A DNA stretch of 9,615 nucleotides from CAYTSW01 sp964440605 (lineage in GTDB: Bacteria; Planctomycetota; Phycisphaerae; Phycisphaerales; UBA1924), in the NCBI GenBank assembly GCA_964440605.1, contig CAYTSW010000112.1, positions 1 to 9,615 of the forward strand. The letters are read 5' to 3'. The notes under the pieces were generated by a model that worked only from the letters and a program-made list of their open reading frames with translations, was not told where the DNA came from and did not search any database. Position 1 is the stretch's first letter, and each line of letters opens with the position of its first letter. A program made the position numbers and the translations under genes. Of this stretch, positions 1-6,250 are shown in pieces.

Positions 1-110
1 AGCTCGAGCCCGTCGTAGCCCATCTCCGCGATCCGCGGCGCGAGATCTCGGAGGGGGATGTCGGCCCACTGGCCGGTAAAGAGGGTGAGCGGTCGCGCGG
101 TCGGTGGCAT
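1..110 (-). CDS. Partial sugar phosphate isomerase/epimerase-like TIM-barrel protein (N-terminus only)
   Basis: Read on the minus strand from an ATG at 110, this frame gives 36 codons and then leaves the window at base 1. The residues include LTLFTGQWADIPL and then IAEMGYDGLEL. This is the usual opening of xylose-isomerase-like TIM-barrel proteins: a first beta strand, then a helix ending in G-(Y/F)-D-G-(L/I)-E before the second strand. A CGGAG element lies about 7 bases upstream of the ATG, a plausible weak ribosome binding site. No signal peptide is seen, so the protein is probably cytoplasmic. It is divergent from the transporter gene that starts at 202 and could share its control region. 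The metal-binding residues of the family would lie outside the window. The family assignment is fairly secure; substrate and reaction are unknown. Confidence 0.72.
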   Translation of the reverse strand, partial: MPPTARPLTLFTGQWADIPLRDLAPRIAEMGYDGLE

Positions 111-201
111 CGGCGGGCTCCGGGTGATCGGATCGGTGGCGTTGAATCTACCGCGCTTTGTTGGTGGTGCGTCGCCGCCGCTCTGGTATCGTGGCGCGAT
201 T
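111..201. promoter_or_regulatory. Short divergent intergenic region
   Basis: These 91 bases separate the minus-strand TIM-barrel gene from the plus-strand transporter gene, so they should hold both promoters. On the plus strand TATCGT (187-192) could be a -10 element, placing a start site almost on the GTG at 202, but no good -35 sits at normal spacing. On the minus strand TAGATT (150 to 145) is a possible -10, again without a convincing -35. No operator-like repeat was seen. All of this is weak pattern matching. Confidence 0.3.
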
Positions 202-1563
202 GTGACGGAGGCTTCCACCACCGGCGAGCGCACGTCGACGCTGACCCTGCTGTCGGCGATGATGTTCCTCCAGTTCTTCCTCTGGGGCGCGTGGTTCGTG
301 ACGCTCGGCCCCTTCATGGGCGCGACTGGGTTCGGCGCGACGGACATCGGCAACGCCTACACCACCGCCCCCGTCGCCGCCATCCTCGCGCCGCTTTTCC
401 TCGGCATGGTCGCCGACCGCTTCTTCGCAAGCGAGAAGGTGATGGGAGTTCTGCACCTCGCGGGCGGCGCCATCCTCTGTTTCGCTCCGATGGCGGCCGA
501 GACGGGCAACGCGTGGCTCTTCGTGGGCGTGCTCTTCGCGCACATGCTCTGCTACATGCCGACGCTCGGGCTGAGCAACACGATCGCCTTCAACGCCATC
601 TCGAACCCGGAGAAGAGCTTCCCGCTCGTGCGCGTGTGGGGGACGATCGGCTGGATCGTCGCGGGCTTTGTGGTGGGCATCCTCGCGAGCCGACTGACCG
701 ACACTTCGGGCATGACCGACGAAGCGGCCGAGTCGGCCCGCGCCGGCGTCGCGGCGTTCTTCTACGTCGCGGGCGGATCGGGCGTGCTGCTCGGGCTGCT
801 CAGCTTCGTCCTGCCGCACACTCCCGCGCCGATGCGCGGCAAGCCCGTGAACATCGGGTCGGTGCTCGGGTTCGACGCGCTGCGCCTGATGAGCAAGCGG
901 TCGTTCGCTGTCTTCATGGTCTGCTCGCTGCTGATCTGCATCCCGCTGGCGGCGTACTACCAGCAGGCGGCGAACTACGCGACGGACGCCGGCGTCTCGA
1001 ACGTTCCGATCAAGATGACCTTCGGGCAGATGAGCGAGATCCTGTTCATGCTCGTCATGCCGCTGTTGTTCGTGCGCATGGGCGTCAAGTGGATGCTCGC
1101 GGTGGGGATGCTCGCCTGGGTGCTGCGGTACGGGCTCTTTGCGGGGGCGTGGAGCCTCGCCGATGAGCCGATCGTGGCGATGATCCTGCTGGGCATTGTG
1201 CTGCACGGCATCTGCTACGACTTCTTTTTCGTCGCCGGGCAGATTTACACGGAGCAGACCGCGCCCAAACAGATGCGCGCACAGGCGCAGGGCCTGCTCG
1301 TGCTCGTCACCCAGGGAGTGGGCATGCTTATCGGCAACCAGGTGTTTGCCCGCCTCGTCGCGGCGAACACGAGCGACACGCCCGGGGAGCAGGCAGGCGT
1401 TGCCTGGGACACCGTGTGGATGATCCCCGCCGGCTTCGCGTTCCTTGTGCTGGTGGTCTTCGTGCTGCTGTTCAAGGACGACCCGAACCCCGAAGCGCCC
1501 GAGAACGAATCGCTCGTCGACCCCGGGCCCGCGCCCGACATCGCAGGAGGAGCCACGACATGA
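202..1563 (+). CDS. MFS transporter, YegT/NupG-like nucleoside:H+ symporter family
   Basis: Integral inner-membrane transporter of about 453 residues with roughly twelve hydrophobic segments. Family-typical stretches are MMFLQFFLWGAWFVTLG in helix 1 (residues 20-36), GMVADRFF in the loop after helix 2 (68-75, a variant of MFS motif A), NPEKSFPLVRVWGTIGW (135-151), and HGICYDFFFVAGQIY (335-349) in the C-terminal half. The reading frame is open back to an ATG at 58, but that would cover the divergent gene and add 48 residues unlike the family. I chose the GTG at 202, which leaves a short cytoplasmic tail before helix 1; ATG 259 is an alternative. No clear Shine-Dalgarno precedes 202. The stop overlaps the next start (ATGA). 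Homologues are annotated as nucleoside or sugar transporters; linkage to sugar oxidoreductases favours uptake of a sugar or sugar derivative. The substrate is not known. Confidence 0.85.
   Translation: MTEASTTGERTSTLTLLSAMMFLQFFLWGAWFVTLGPFMGATGFGATDIGNAYTTAPVAAILAPLFLGMVADRFFASEKVMGVLHLAGGAILCFAPMAAETGNAWLFVGVLFAHMLCYMPTLGLSNTIAFNAISNPEKSFPLVRVWGTIGWIVAGFVVGILASRLTDTSGMTDEAAESARAGVAAFFYVAGGSGVLLGLLSFVLPHTPAPMRGKPVNIGSVLGFDALRLMSKRSFAVFMVCSLLICIPLAAYYQQAANYATDAGVSNVPIKMTFGQMSEILFMLVMPLLFVRMGVKWMLAVGMLAWVLRYGLFAGAWSLADEPIVAMILLGIVLHGICYDFFFVAGQIYTEQTAPKQMRAQAQGLLVLVTQGVGMLIGNQVFARLVAANTSDTPGEQAGVAWDTVWMIPAGFAFLVLVVFVLLFKDDPNPEAPENESLVDPGPAPDIAGGATT
1545..1550 (+). promoter_or_regulatory. Strong ribosome binding site for the first Gfo/Idh/MocA gene
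   Basis: AGGAGG, a full Shine-Dalgarno core, ends 9 bases before the ATG at 1560. It lies inside the last codons of the transporter gene. Together with the ATGA overlap it fixes the start of the downstream gene and indicates translation from the same mRNA. Confidence 0.85.
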
Positions 1564-2519
1564 CGACCGACCGACCCGGCATGCAGCCGTCCCGCCGGCA
1601 CTTCCTGAAACAGGCGGCGCTCGCCGCGGGCGCCGCGGGGCTGATGGGAGCCGCGACCTCGGCCCGGAGCGACCGGACGCCTCCCCACCCGCGAGGGCTG
1701 GGCACGGCTCCCACGCCACCCCGCGAGGGCGAGACGCTGCGCATCGCCGTGCTCGGGACGGGCGGCATGGGACGCGGGCACTGCCGCTCCATCGCGGGCT
1801 TCGCGGCAGAAGGCGAGCGGAACGTCGAGATCGTCGCCGTCTGCGACGTCAACGACCTGCACGCCGTCCAGGCGGTCGAGGACGTGACCAACGCCGGGCA
1901 GAAGCAAGCCCCCGACTCGTACCGTGACTACCGCGAAGTGCTACGACGCGACGACGTGCACGGCGTGCTCATCGCCTCGCCCGAGCACTGGCACGCCAAG
2001 ATGGCGATCGACGCGGTGCACGCNNNNNNNNNNNNNNNNNNNNNNNNNNNNNNNNNNNNNNNNNNNNNNNNNNNNNNNNNNNNNNNNNNNNNNNNNNNNN
2101 NNNNNNNNNNNNNNNNNNNNNNNATGGAGAACCACGACCAGGTGAACCTGACGATCCAGTTCGAGGGCGAGCACACGATGATCGTCGCGGGCTCGACGTG
2201 CAACGAGGTGGGGCTCGAGAACCTGATCCGCGGGCACGAGGCGAACATCTACCTCAACAGCCGCCATTGCGAACTGCGTCCCACGCGACCGTACGTCGAC
2301 CTGGTGGACCCGAAGCGGGTGGAGTGCCCGGACATCGGCAACGACCAGGACCAGATGCGCCTCGCCTGGCTCGACGCCATGCGTACGCGCGAGCAGCCGG
2401 ACTCGACCGTCGACTTCGCGACGAAGGTGATGGTCGCCGTCGGCTTGGCGTCACGCTCGATCTGGGACGGTCACGCGTACCGCTTCGATCCCTCGTCCAT
2501 GACCGCGACGCGTGTCTGA
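1560..2519 (+). CDS. Tat-signal Gfo/Idh/MocA family oxidoreductase, interrupted by assembly gap
   Basis: NAD(P)-dependent sugar-type dehydrogenase, apparently exported. The N-terminus carries a classic twin-arginine signal, SRRHFLK at residues 11-17, followed by an Ala/Gly-rich hydrophobic stretch to about 35. The Rossmann fold follows: LRIAVLGTGGMGRGH (60-74) and IVAVCDVND (91-99), then VLIASPEHWHAKMAIDAVHA to about 155, where the N run begins. After the gap come 131 residues matching the C-terminal alpha/beta domain, including IVAGSTCNEVGLENLIRGH. The missing part should contain the EKP motif, the middle of the protein and the catalytic D/H region. Visible coding gives only 286 residues, whereas exported members are usually over 400, so the 100 N under-represent the missing DNA. 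One gene is the simplest reading, but two similar genes joined across the gap cannot be excluded. The start has a strong SD and a 4-base overlap with the transporter gene. Confidence 0.82.
   Translation: MTTDRPGMQPSRRHFLKQAALAAGAAGLMGAATSARSDRTPPHPRGLGTAPTPPREGETLRIAVLGTGGMGRGHCRSIAGFAAEGERNVEIVAVCDVNDLHAVQAVEDVTNAGQKQAPDSYRDYREVLRRDDVHGVLIASPEHWHAKMAIDAVHXXXXXXXXXXXXXXXXXXXXXXXXXXXXXXXXXXMENHDQVNLTIQFEGEHTMIVAGSTCNEVGLENLIRGHEANIYLNSRHCELRPTRPYVDLVDPKRVECPDIGNDQDQMRLAWLDAMRTREQPDSTVDFATKVMVAVGLASRSIWDGHAYRFDPSSMTATRV
2024..2123. other. Assembly gap of exactly 100 N
   Basis: One hundred consecutive N, the conventional placeholder for a scaffold gap of unknown length. The frame appears to continue across it only because 464 coding bases plus 100 happens to be a multiple of 3. 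From family lengths I infer that roughly 450-600 bases are really missing, more if further genes are hidden. The ATG at 2124 just right of the gap is an internal codon, not a start. Confidence 0.97.
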
Positions 2520-3339
2520 CTCAGCCGTCGTCACGCACGCGACCCACGCGATGGGTTGCCGCTTCGAGTTCGTGCTCGCGGGCGGCCCCGAGTTATTCCT
2601 ACGCGCCGCGGCGGAGGAGGCGATCGCGATCGTCGAAGAAGCCCACGCCCGCCTGACCCGCTTCGAGCCCGGATCCGTGGTGTGGCGGCTGAACAAGGGA
2701 TCCGAGGAGATCCTCGATGCCGAGCTGCTCGAGCTCTTCGAGACGTGCGCAGACGTACGCGACGCGAGTGACGGGCTTTTCGACGTCGCGCGCTCCGGCG
2801 TGCTCATTGTGGACCGTGACCGCTCGGCGGTACGCGTCGATGGCGGCGGGGTGGATCTGGGCGCGATCGGCAAGGGGTACACGATCGATCTCGCGATCCG
2901 AGCGCTCCAGGACGCGGGTGTGCGCAACGCCTTCGTGCACGCGGGGCGGAGCAGCGCGCGCGCGATCGGGCGGCATGCCGACGGCAGCGCGTGGACCGTG
3001 CTGCTCGACGCGGGGGAGGCCGCCGGGCCGATACGAGTCGATCTGACCGACCGGGCGCTGAGCGTCTCGGGCGATCAACAGCAGGGCCCGCACCTCGTCG
3101 ATCCCCGCACTGGAACGCCCGCACCGGACGGCGCATTCGGCGCGTGCGTGGGGTCCAGCGCGATGCGCTGCGACGCGTGGTCCACCGTGCTTGCGATCAG
3201 AGGGGCGCGGTCCGCGCGCACGCCCGGCGACATCGTCACCATCGTTCCGGGGGGCCAGAGTTGGCGCATCGAGCCGCACGGCTCGTGCATCGTGGAGGAG
3301 GCACCATCGTGTCCGAGTTCGACCGTCGTACGTTCCTGA
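2512..3339 (+). CDS. apbE: ApbE-like FAD:protein FMN transferase
   Basis: ApbE enzymes move FMN from FAD onto a Thr/Ser of target redox proteins, using Mg2+. Family landmarks in order: MGCRFEF (residues 14-20), RLTRFEPGSVVWRLN (47-61), DGLFDV (87-92), GGGVDLGAIGKGYTID (111-126), LSVSGDQQQG (183-192), HLVDPRTGTPA (194-204) and CDAWST (220-225), whose Asp matches a metal ligand of the ADALST-type motif. At 275 residues it is short. No signal peptide or lipobox is visible, so it looks cytoplasmic, whereas many ApbE proteins are periplasmic lipoproteins. The usual G-G-(D/N) after the NAG/HAG strand is replaced by HAGRSS (143-148). The GTG start at 2512 overlaps the upstream gene by 8 bases; ATG 2551 is an alternative. 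The 3' end overlaps the next gene by 31 bases. No flavinylation target is recognisable in the window. Confidence 0.87.
   Translation: MSDSAVVTHATHAMGCRFEFVLAGGPELFLRAAAEEAIAIVEEAHARLTRFEPGSVVWRLNKGSEEILDAELLELFETCADVRDASDGLFDVARSGVLIVDRDRSAVRVDGGGVDLGAIGKGYTIDLAIRALQDAGVRNAFVHAGRSSARAIGRHADGSAWTVLLDAGEAAGPIRVDLTDRALSVSGDQQQGPHLVDPRTGTPAPDGAFGACVGSSAMRCDAWSTVLAIRGARSARTPGDIVTIVPGGQSWRIEPHGSCIVEEAPSCPSSTVVRS
3294..3301 (+). promoter_or_regulatory. Strong ribosome binding site deciding the GTG start of the second Gfo/Idh/MocA gene
   Basis: GGAGGAGG lies 7 bases before the GTG at 3309, inside the apbE coding region. The frame is open far upstream, so this site, together with the Tat signal that follows, is what identifies 3309 as the true start. 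Confidence 0.85.
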
Positions 3340-4535
3340 CCCGCACCTCCGGCCTCGCCGCGGGCCTGGCGCTCGCGCCGCTGCTGAGCGCCTCGATGGG
3401 CTCGCTACGCGCGCCGGTGCGCGTGGGCGTCGTCGGATGCGGACGTCAGGGGCGCGCGATCATCGCGGAGCTGTCCTCGTTCGAAGACGTGACACTGAGC
3501 GCGATCTGCGACATCGAACCCCGCCGCCTCAACGCGGGCAAGCGGCGCGCTCCCGGGGCCAAGACGTACGGCGAGCACGGGCAGATGCTCGATGCGGGCG
3601 GGCTCGACGCCGTCTTCGTCGCGACGCCGACGCACCTGCACAAGGACGTCGTGCGTGATGCCCTTGACGCGGGCGTGCACGTCTACTGCGAGGCGCCGCT
3701 GGCGCACACGCCCGAGGACGCCAAGGCGATCGCATCGGCCGCACGCGCGTCGGACAGGGTGGTGCAGGCGGGCTTCCAGGCGCGGGCGAACCCGGTGTAC
3801 CAGCTCGCGCGCACGTTTTTCGTCTCCGACGCGGTACGCCGCCTCGTGTCGATGGAGGCCAACCGCAGCCGCAAGACGACGTGGCGCACCCCCGCGCGCG
3901 ACCCGGACACGGAGCGCCGCCTGAACTGGCGCCTGGATCCGAGCGTTTCGACGGGGCTCGCGGGCGAGTGGGGCAGCCACCAGTTCGACGTCTTCCACTG
4001 GTACACCGGCAAGTATCCCGAGCGCGTGACCGGTTTCGGCTCCGTGCGTCTGCACGAGGATGGGCGCGAGATCGACGACACCATCTCCGCGACCCTCGCG
4101 TTCCCGGGTGGGGCGACGCTGACGTACAACGCGACCCTCGCCAACAGCTACGAAGGCATGCACGAGCTGTTCCGCGGGGAGAACGCCGCGATCAAGTTGG
4201 CGTGGAGCCACGGCTGGATGTTCAAGGAGTCCGATGCGCCGACCCAGGGCTGGGAGGTGTACGCCAACCGCCAGCAGTTCCACGACGACGAAGGCATCAC
4301 GCTGATCGCCGGCGCGACGCAGCTCGCGGAACAGGGCAAGCTGGAGGAGGGCGTGGGGCTCGAGCACACGTCGCTCTGGTACGCGATCGCGTCGTTCCTG
4401 AAGTCGGTGACGGAGGGCGTGCCGGTCGTGTGCAGCGCGGACGAGGGGGCGAGGACGACGATCGTCGGCATCCGTGCGCACGAAGCGATCGCTCAGGGGC
4501 GAGCCGTCACGATCGACCCCGCGGAGCTGGGCTGA
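3309..4535 (+). CDS. Tat-signal Gfo/Idh/MocA-like protein with altered EKP motif
   Basis: A 408-residue protein with an N-terminal twin-arginine signal (DRRTFL, residues 5-10, hydrophobic to about 30). The Rossmann domain has VRVGVVGCGRQGRA (37-50), LSAICDIE (63-70) and VFVATPTHLHKDV (102-114). At the position of the family EKP signature it reads YCEAPLAHT (126-134): the lysine, which contacts cofactor and substrate in characterised members, is alanine. The second domain keeps GEWGSHQFDVFHW (219-231), a form of the D-x-G-x-H-x-x-D active-site segment, and aromatic-rich regions at 300-330. It may be an exported NAD(P)-dependent oxidoreductase with changed chemistry, or a binding or lyase-like protein. 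It starts at GTG 3309 behind a very good SD and overlaps apbE by 31 bases. The haem protein gene follows after 3 bases, which argues for a linked function. Family certain; activity uncertain. Confidence 0.87.
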   Translation: MSEFDRRTFLTRTSGLAAGLALAPLLSASMGSLRAPVRVGVVGCGRQGRAIIAELSSFEDVTLSAICDIEPRRLNAGKRRAPGAKTYGEHGQMLDAGGLDAVFVATPTHLHKDVVRDALDAGVHVYCEAPLAHTPEDAKAIASAARASDRVVQAGFQARANPVYQLARTFFVSDAVRRLVSMEANRSRKTTWRTPARDPDTERRLNWRLDPSVSTGLAGEWGSHQFDVFHWYTGKYPERVTGFGSVRLHEDGREIDDTISATLAFPGGATLTYNATLANSYEGMHELFRGENAAIKLAWSHGWMFKESDAPTQGWEVYANRQQFHDDEGITLIAGATQLAEQGKLEEGVGLEHTSLWYAIASFLKSVTEGVPVVCSADEGARTTIVGIRAHEAIAQGRAVTIDPAELG

Positions 4536-4538
4536 CGC

Positions 4539-5330
4539 GTGGCCGTCCGACACGATCACCCGCTGCGCCTCCGCTCGCTGGGGCTCCTGGCCCGCCTCGG
4601 CGTCGCGGCGTTCGTGCTGGTCGCGATCGGCGGGGCGGCCGCCTCCGGGCTCTACCTGTACATGCACCACGAGGAACGCGACGAGCGACCGGGGCTCACG
4701 CTGGACGACGTCAAGGCGCATTACCACGGCATCGTCTCACCCGCGCCGCTGCTCGAGTCGCTCGAGTCGGGCCACCCCGAGGATCTGGCGGATCGCGATC
4801 GCGACATCCTCGTGAACTGGCTTCGGGGCGACGCCGGCGCGCTCAGCCAGCAGTACGACAGCCTCGACCTCGGCGCGGATGCGCCGGCGGAGATCATCGC
4901 GGTGAGCTGCCTGGCGTGTCACGCGCGCTCGTCGACCGGACCTGACGCCGCGCCCGGCATCCCGCTCGAGTACTGGGACGACGTCGAGGCGCTCTCGATT
5001 AGTCGCGACGTTCAGCCGGTACCGACGGACATCCTTGCCGCTTCGACGCACACGCACGCGCTGGGGATGGCGTCGATCGGGATCGCGATCGCGCTGCTCG
5101 GGCTGCTGACGAGTTGGCCGACGCGTCTCGTTGGGGCACTCGTCGGGCTTACGGGCGTGGGGCTCCTGGTCGATCTCTCAGGCTGGTGGATCACACGCGA
5201 AGTCGCGGAATACGCCGTCGTCGTCACGATCGGCGGAACGGTGTTCACGAGCGGGATGACGCTGATCGGGGTGCTGGTGCTGGCCGACCTGTGCATGCCA
5301 CGCGGCAACCGACGCGCGGATCAGAGCTGA
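4539..5330 (+). CDS. Four-helix membrane protein with a c-type haem motif
   Basis: A 263-residue predicted inner-membrane redox protein. Basic residues at 4-19 precede helix 1 (about 17-40). An extracytoplasmic domain of about 130 residues follows, carrying a single haem-c attachment motif CLACH (124-128). Helices 2-4 lie near 174-191, 198-217 and 224-250, ending in the basic tail RGNRR. Positive charges place both ends and the helix 2-3 loop in the cytoplasm, so the haem faces the periplasm. HTH (171-173) sits at the outer mouth of helix 2 and GWW (215-217) closes helix 3. It resembles uncharacterised cytochrome-like membrane proteins from Proteobacteria and Planctomycetota; I know of no assigned function. 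The GTG start lies 3 bases after the Gfo/Idh/MocA stop, with GGAG (4523-4526) as a distant SD. Electron transfer from exported oxidoreductases is inference. Confidence 0.78.
   Translation: MAVRHDHPLRLRSLGLLARLGVAAFVLVAIGGAAASGLYLYMHHEERDERPGLTLDDVKAHYHGIVSPAPLLESLESGHPEDLADRDRDILVNWLRGDAGALSQQYDSLDLGADAPAEIIAVSCLACHARSSTGPDAAPGIPLEYWDDVEALSISRDVQPVPTDILAASTHTHALGMASIGIAIALLGLLTSWPTRLVGALVGLTGVGLLVDLSGWWITREVAEYAVVVTIGGTVFTSGMTLIGVLVLADLCMPRGNRRADQS
5321..5330. other. Convergent 10-base overlap of two operon-like runs
   Basis: The plus-strand haem protein gene ends with TGA at 5328-5330 and the minus-strand TIM-barrel gene ends with TGA at 5323-5321, so the two coding regions share ten bases. 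The shared bases, TCAGAGCTGA, are a 4-base-arm inverted repeat. No GC-rich hairpin with a T tract was seen on either side, so transcripts may run into each other. Confidence 0.8.
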
Positions 5331-6250
5331 GCAAAGACGCGTTCGAGCAGGCGCTTGGTCGCGAGGATGCCCCGGTGCTCGCTCAGCGTGGACCCCTCGT
5401 ATTCGATCCCGATCCAGCCGCGGTATCCGGCGTCGCGGACGATGCGCATCATGCGCAGGTAGTCCGTGGACGTCTCATCGCCGTTCTCGTCGAACGCGTG
5501 CGACTTGGCGCTGACTGCCTTGGCGAAGGGCATGAGCTGCTCGACGCCTGTGTAGCGGTCGTACCAAGCGTCGGGATCGTCCGAGCGGCTCCAGTCGAGG
5601 CAGAAGTTCCCGAAGTCGGGCAAGGAGCCGCAGTTGGGAAGGTTGACGCGTTCGAGCACGCCGGCGAGCCAAGCGCCGTCGGAGCTGAGCCCGCCGTGAT
5701 TCTCGACGATGACGTTGAGATCGTGCCCGATCGCCAGGGTGGCGAGGCGGTGCAGCCCGTCGGCCGCGAGCTTCGACTGCTCCTCGCGCGTGCCGCTGCT
5801 GCCGGCGTTGACGCGGATGGAGTGGCACCCGAGCATCGCGGCGGCCTCGAGCCAGCGGACGTGCCCGTCGACGGCGTCGCCGCGCCGCGCCGGGTCGGGA
5901 TGGCCAAGCTCGCCGATACCGTCGCACATGATGAGCAGGAACTCGACGCCCGCGTCGTCGGCACGCCGCTTGAGTTCGCGGAGCGTGGCGACGTCGCGCG
6001 GGCTGTCTTTGTAGAACGTGCTGACGAGTTCGACCGCGCCGATGTCGTAGCGATCGCGCGCGATTCGCGGGAAGTCGAGGGGGTCCAGCGTGCTCTCGAA
6101 GAGAGCGCGATGGAGCGACCACTGCGCCAGAGAGATGCGAAAACCGGCCTGGCGGGGACGAGACGCGGCAAGCGGGGCGATGGCACCGAGCGCGAGCGTG
6201 CCGAGAGCCGCGAGGCCAAACGTTCTGCGAGACAGGGGCGTTCCGCTCAT
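5321..6250 (-). CDS. Tat-signal sugar isomerase/epimerase-like TIM-barrel protein
   Basis: A 309-residue xylose-isomerase-like TIM-barrel protein with an N-terminal twin-arginine signal (SRRTFG, residues 7-12, then hydrophobic to about 29), so likely folded and metal-loaded before export. Barrel strands are visible as FRISLAQWSL (37-46), IGAVELV (70-76), VEFLLIMCDG (102-111), CHSIRVNAGS (142-151), LNVIVENHGG (178-187), GSLPDFGNFCLD (208-219), AKAVSAKSHAFD (243-254) and GWIGIEYEG (278-286). Likely divalent-metal ligands are E183, D212, H251 and E283 or E285. Relatives include hydroxypyruvate isomerase, epimerases, and lyases or hydratases acting on keto-sugars. The ATG at 6250 overlaps the upstream dehydrogenase stop by 4 bases (ATGA) and has no strong SD, which points to translational coupling. 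It is the last gene of the minus-strand run. Fold and export signal are well supported; substrate unknown. Confidence 0.84.
   Translation of the reverse strand: MSGTPLSRRTFGLAALGTLALGAIAPLAASRPRQAGFRISLAQWSLHRALFESTLDPLDFPRIARDRYDIGAVELVSTFYKDSPRDVATLRELKRRADDAGVEFLLIMCDGIGELGHPDPARRGDAVDGHVRWLEAAAMLGCHSIRVNAGSSGTREEQSKLAADGLHRLATLAIGHDLNVIVENHGGLSSDGAWLAGVLERVNLPNCGSLPDFGNFCLDWSRSDDPDAWYDRYTGVEQLMPFAKAVSAKSHAFDENGDETSTDYLRMMRIVRDAGYRGWIGIEYEGSTLSEHRGILATKRLLERVFAQL

Noticed and set aside
703..720. DTSGMT in the transporter as an ApbE flavinylation motif
   Set aside because: It lacks the S/T-G-A-T core, sits in a loop of an MFS transporter, and no FMN-binding domain surrounds it.
148..1719. 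Long minus-strand open frame of 523 codons opposite the transporter gene
   Set aside because: Its translation is low-complexity (Arg/His/Glu/Asp-rich) with no recognisable domain, the usual shadow of a GC-rich gene on the other strand, where the transporter is clearly real.
2124..2126. ATG immediately right of the N run as a gene start
   Set aside because: The residues that follow belong to the C-terminal domain of a Gfo/Idh/MocA protein, so the codon is internal and only looks like a start because of the gap.
3405..4727. Minus-strand open frame of 440 codons under the second Gfo/Idh/MocA gene
   Set aside because: Its composition is that of an antisense GC-rich shadow, and the plus frame has a Tat signal, Rossmann motif and strong SD.
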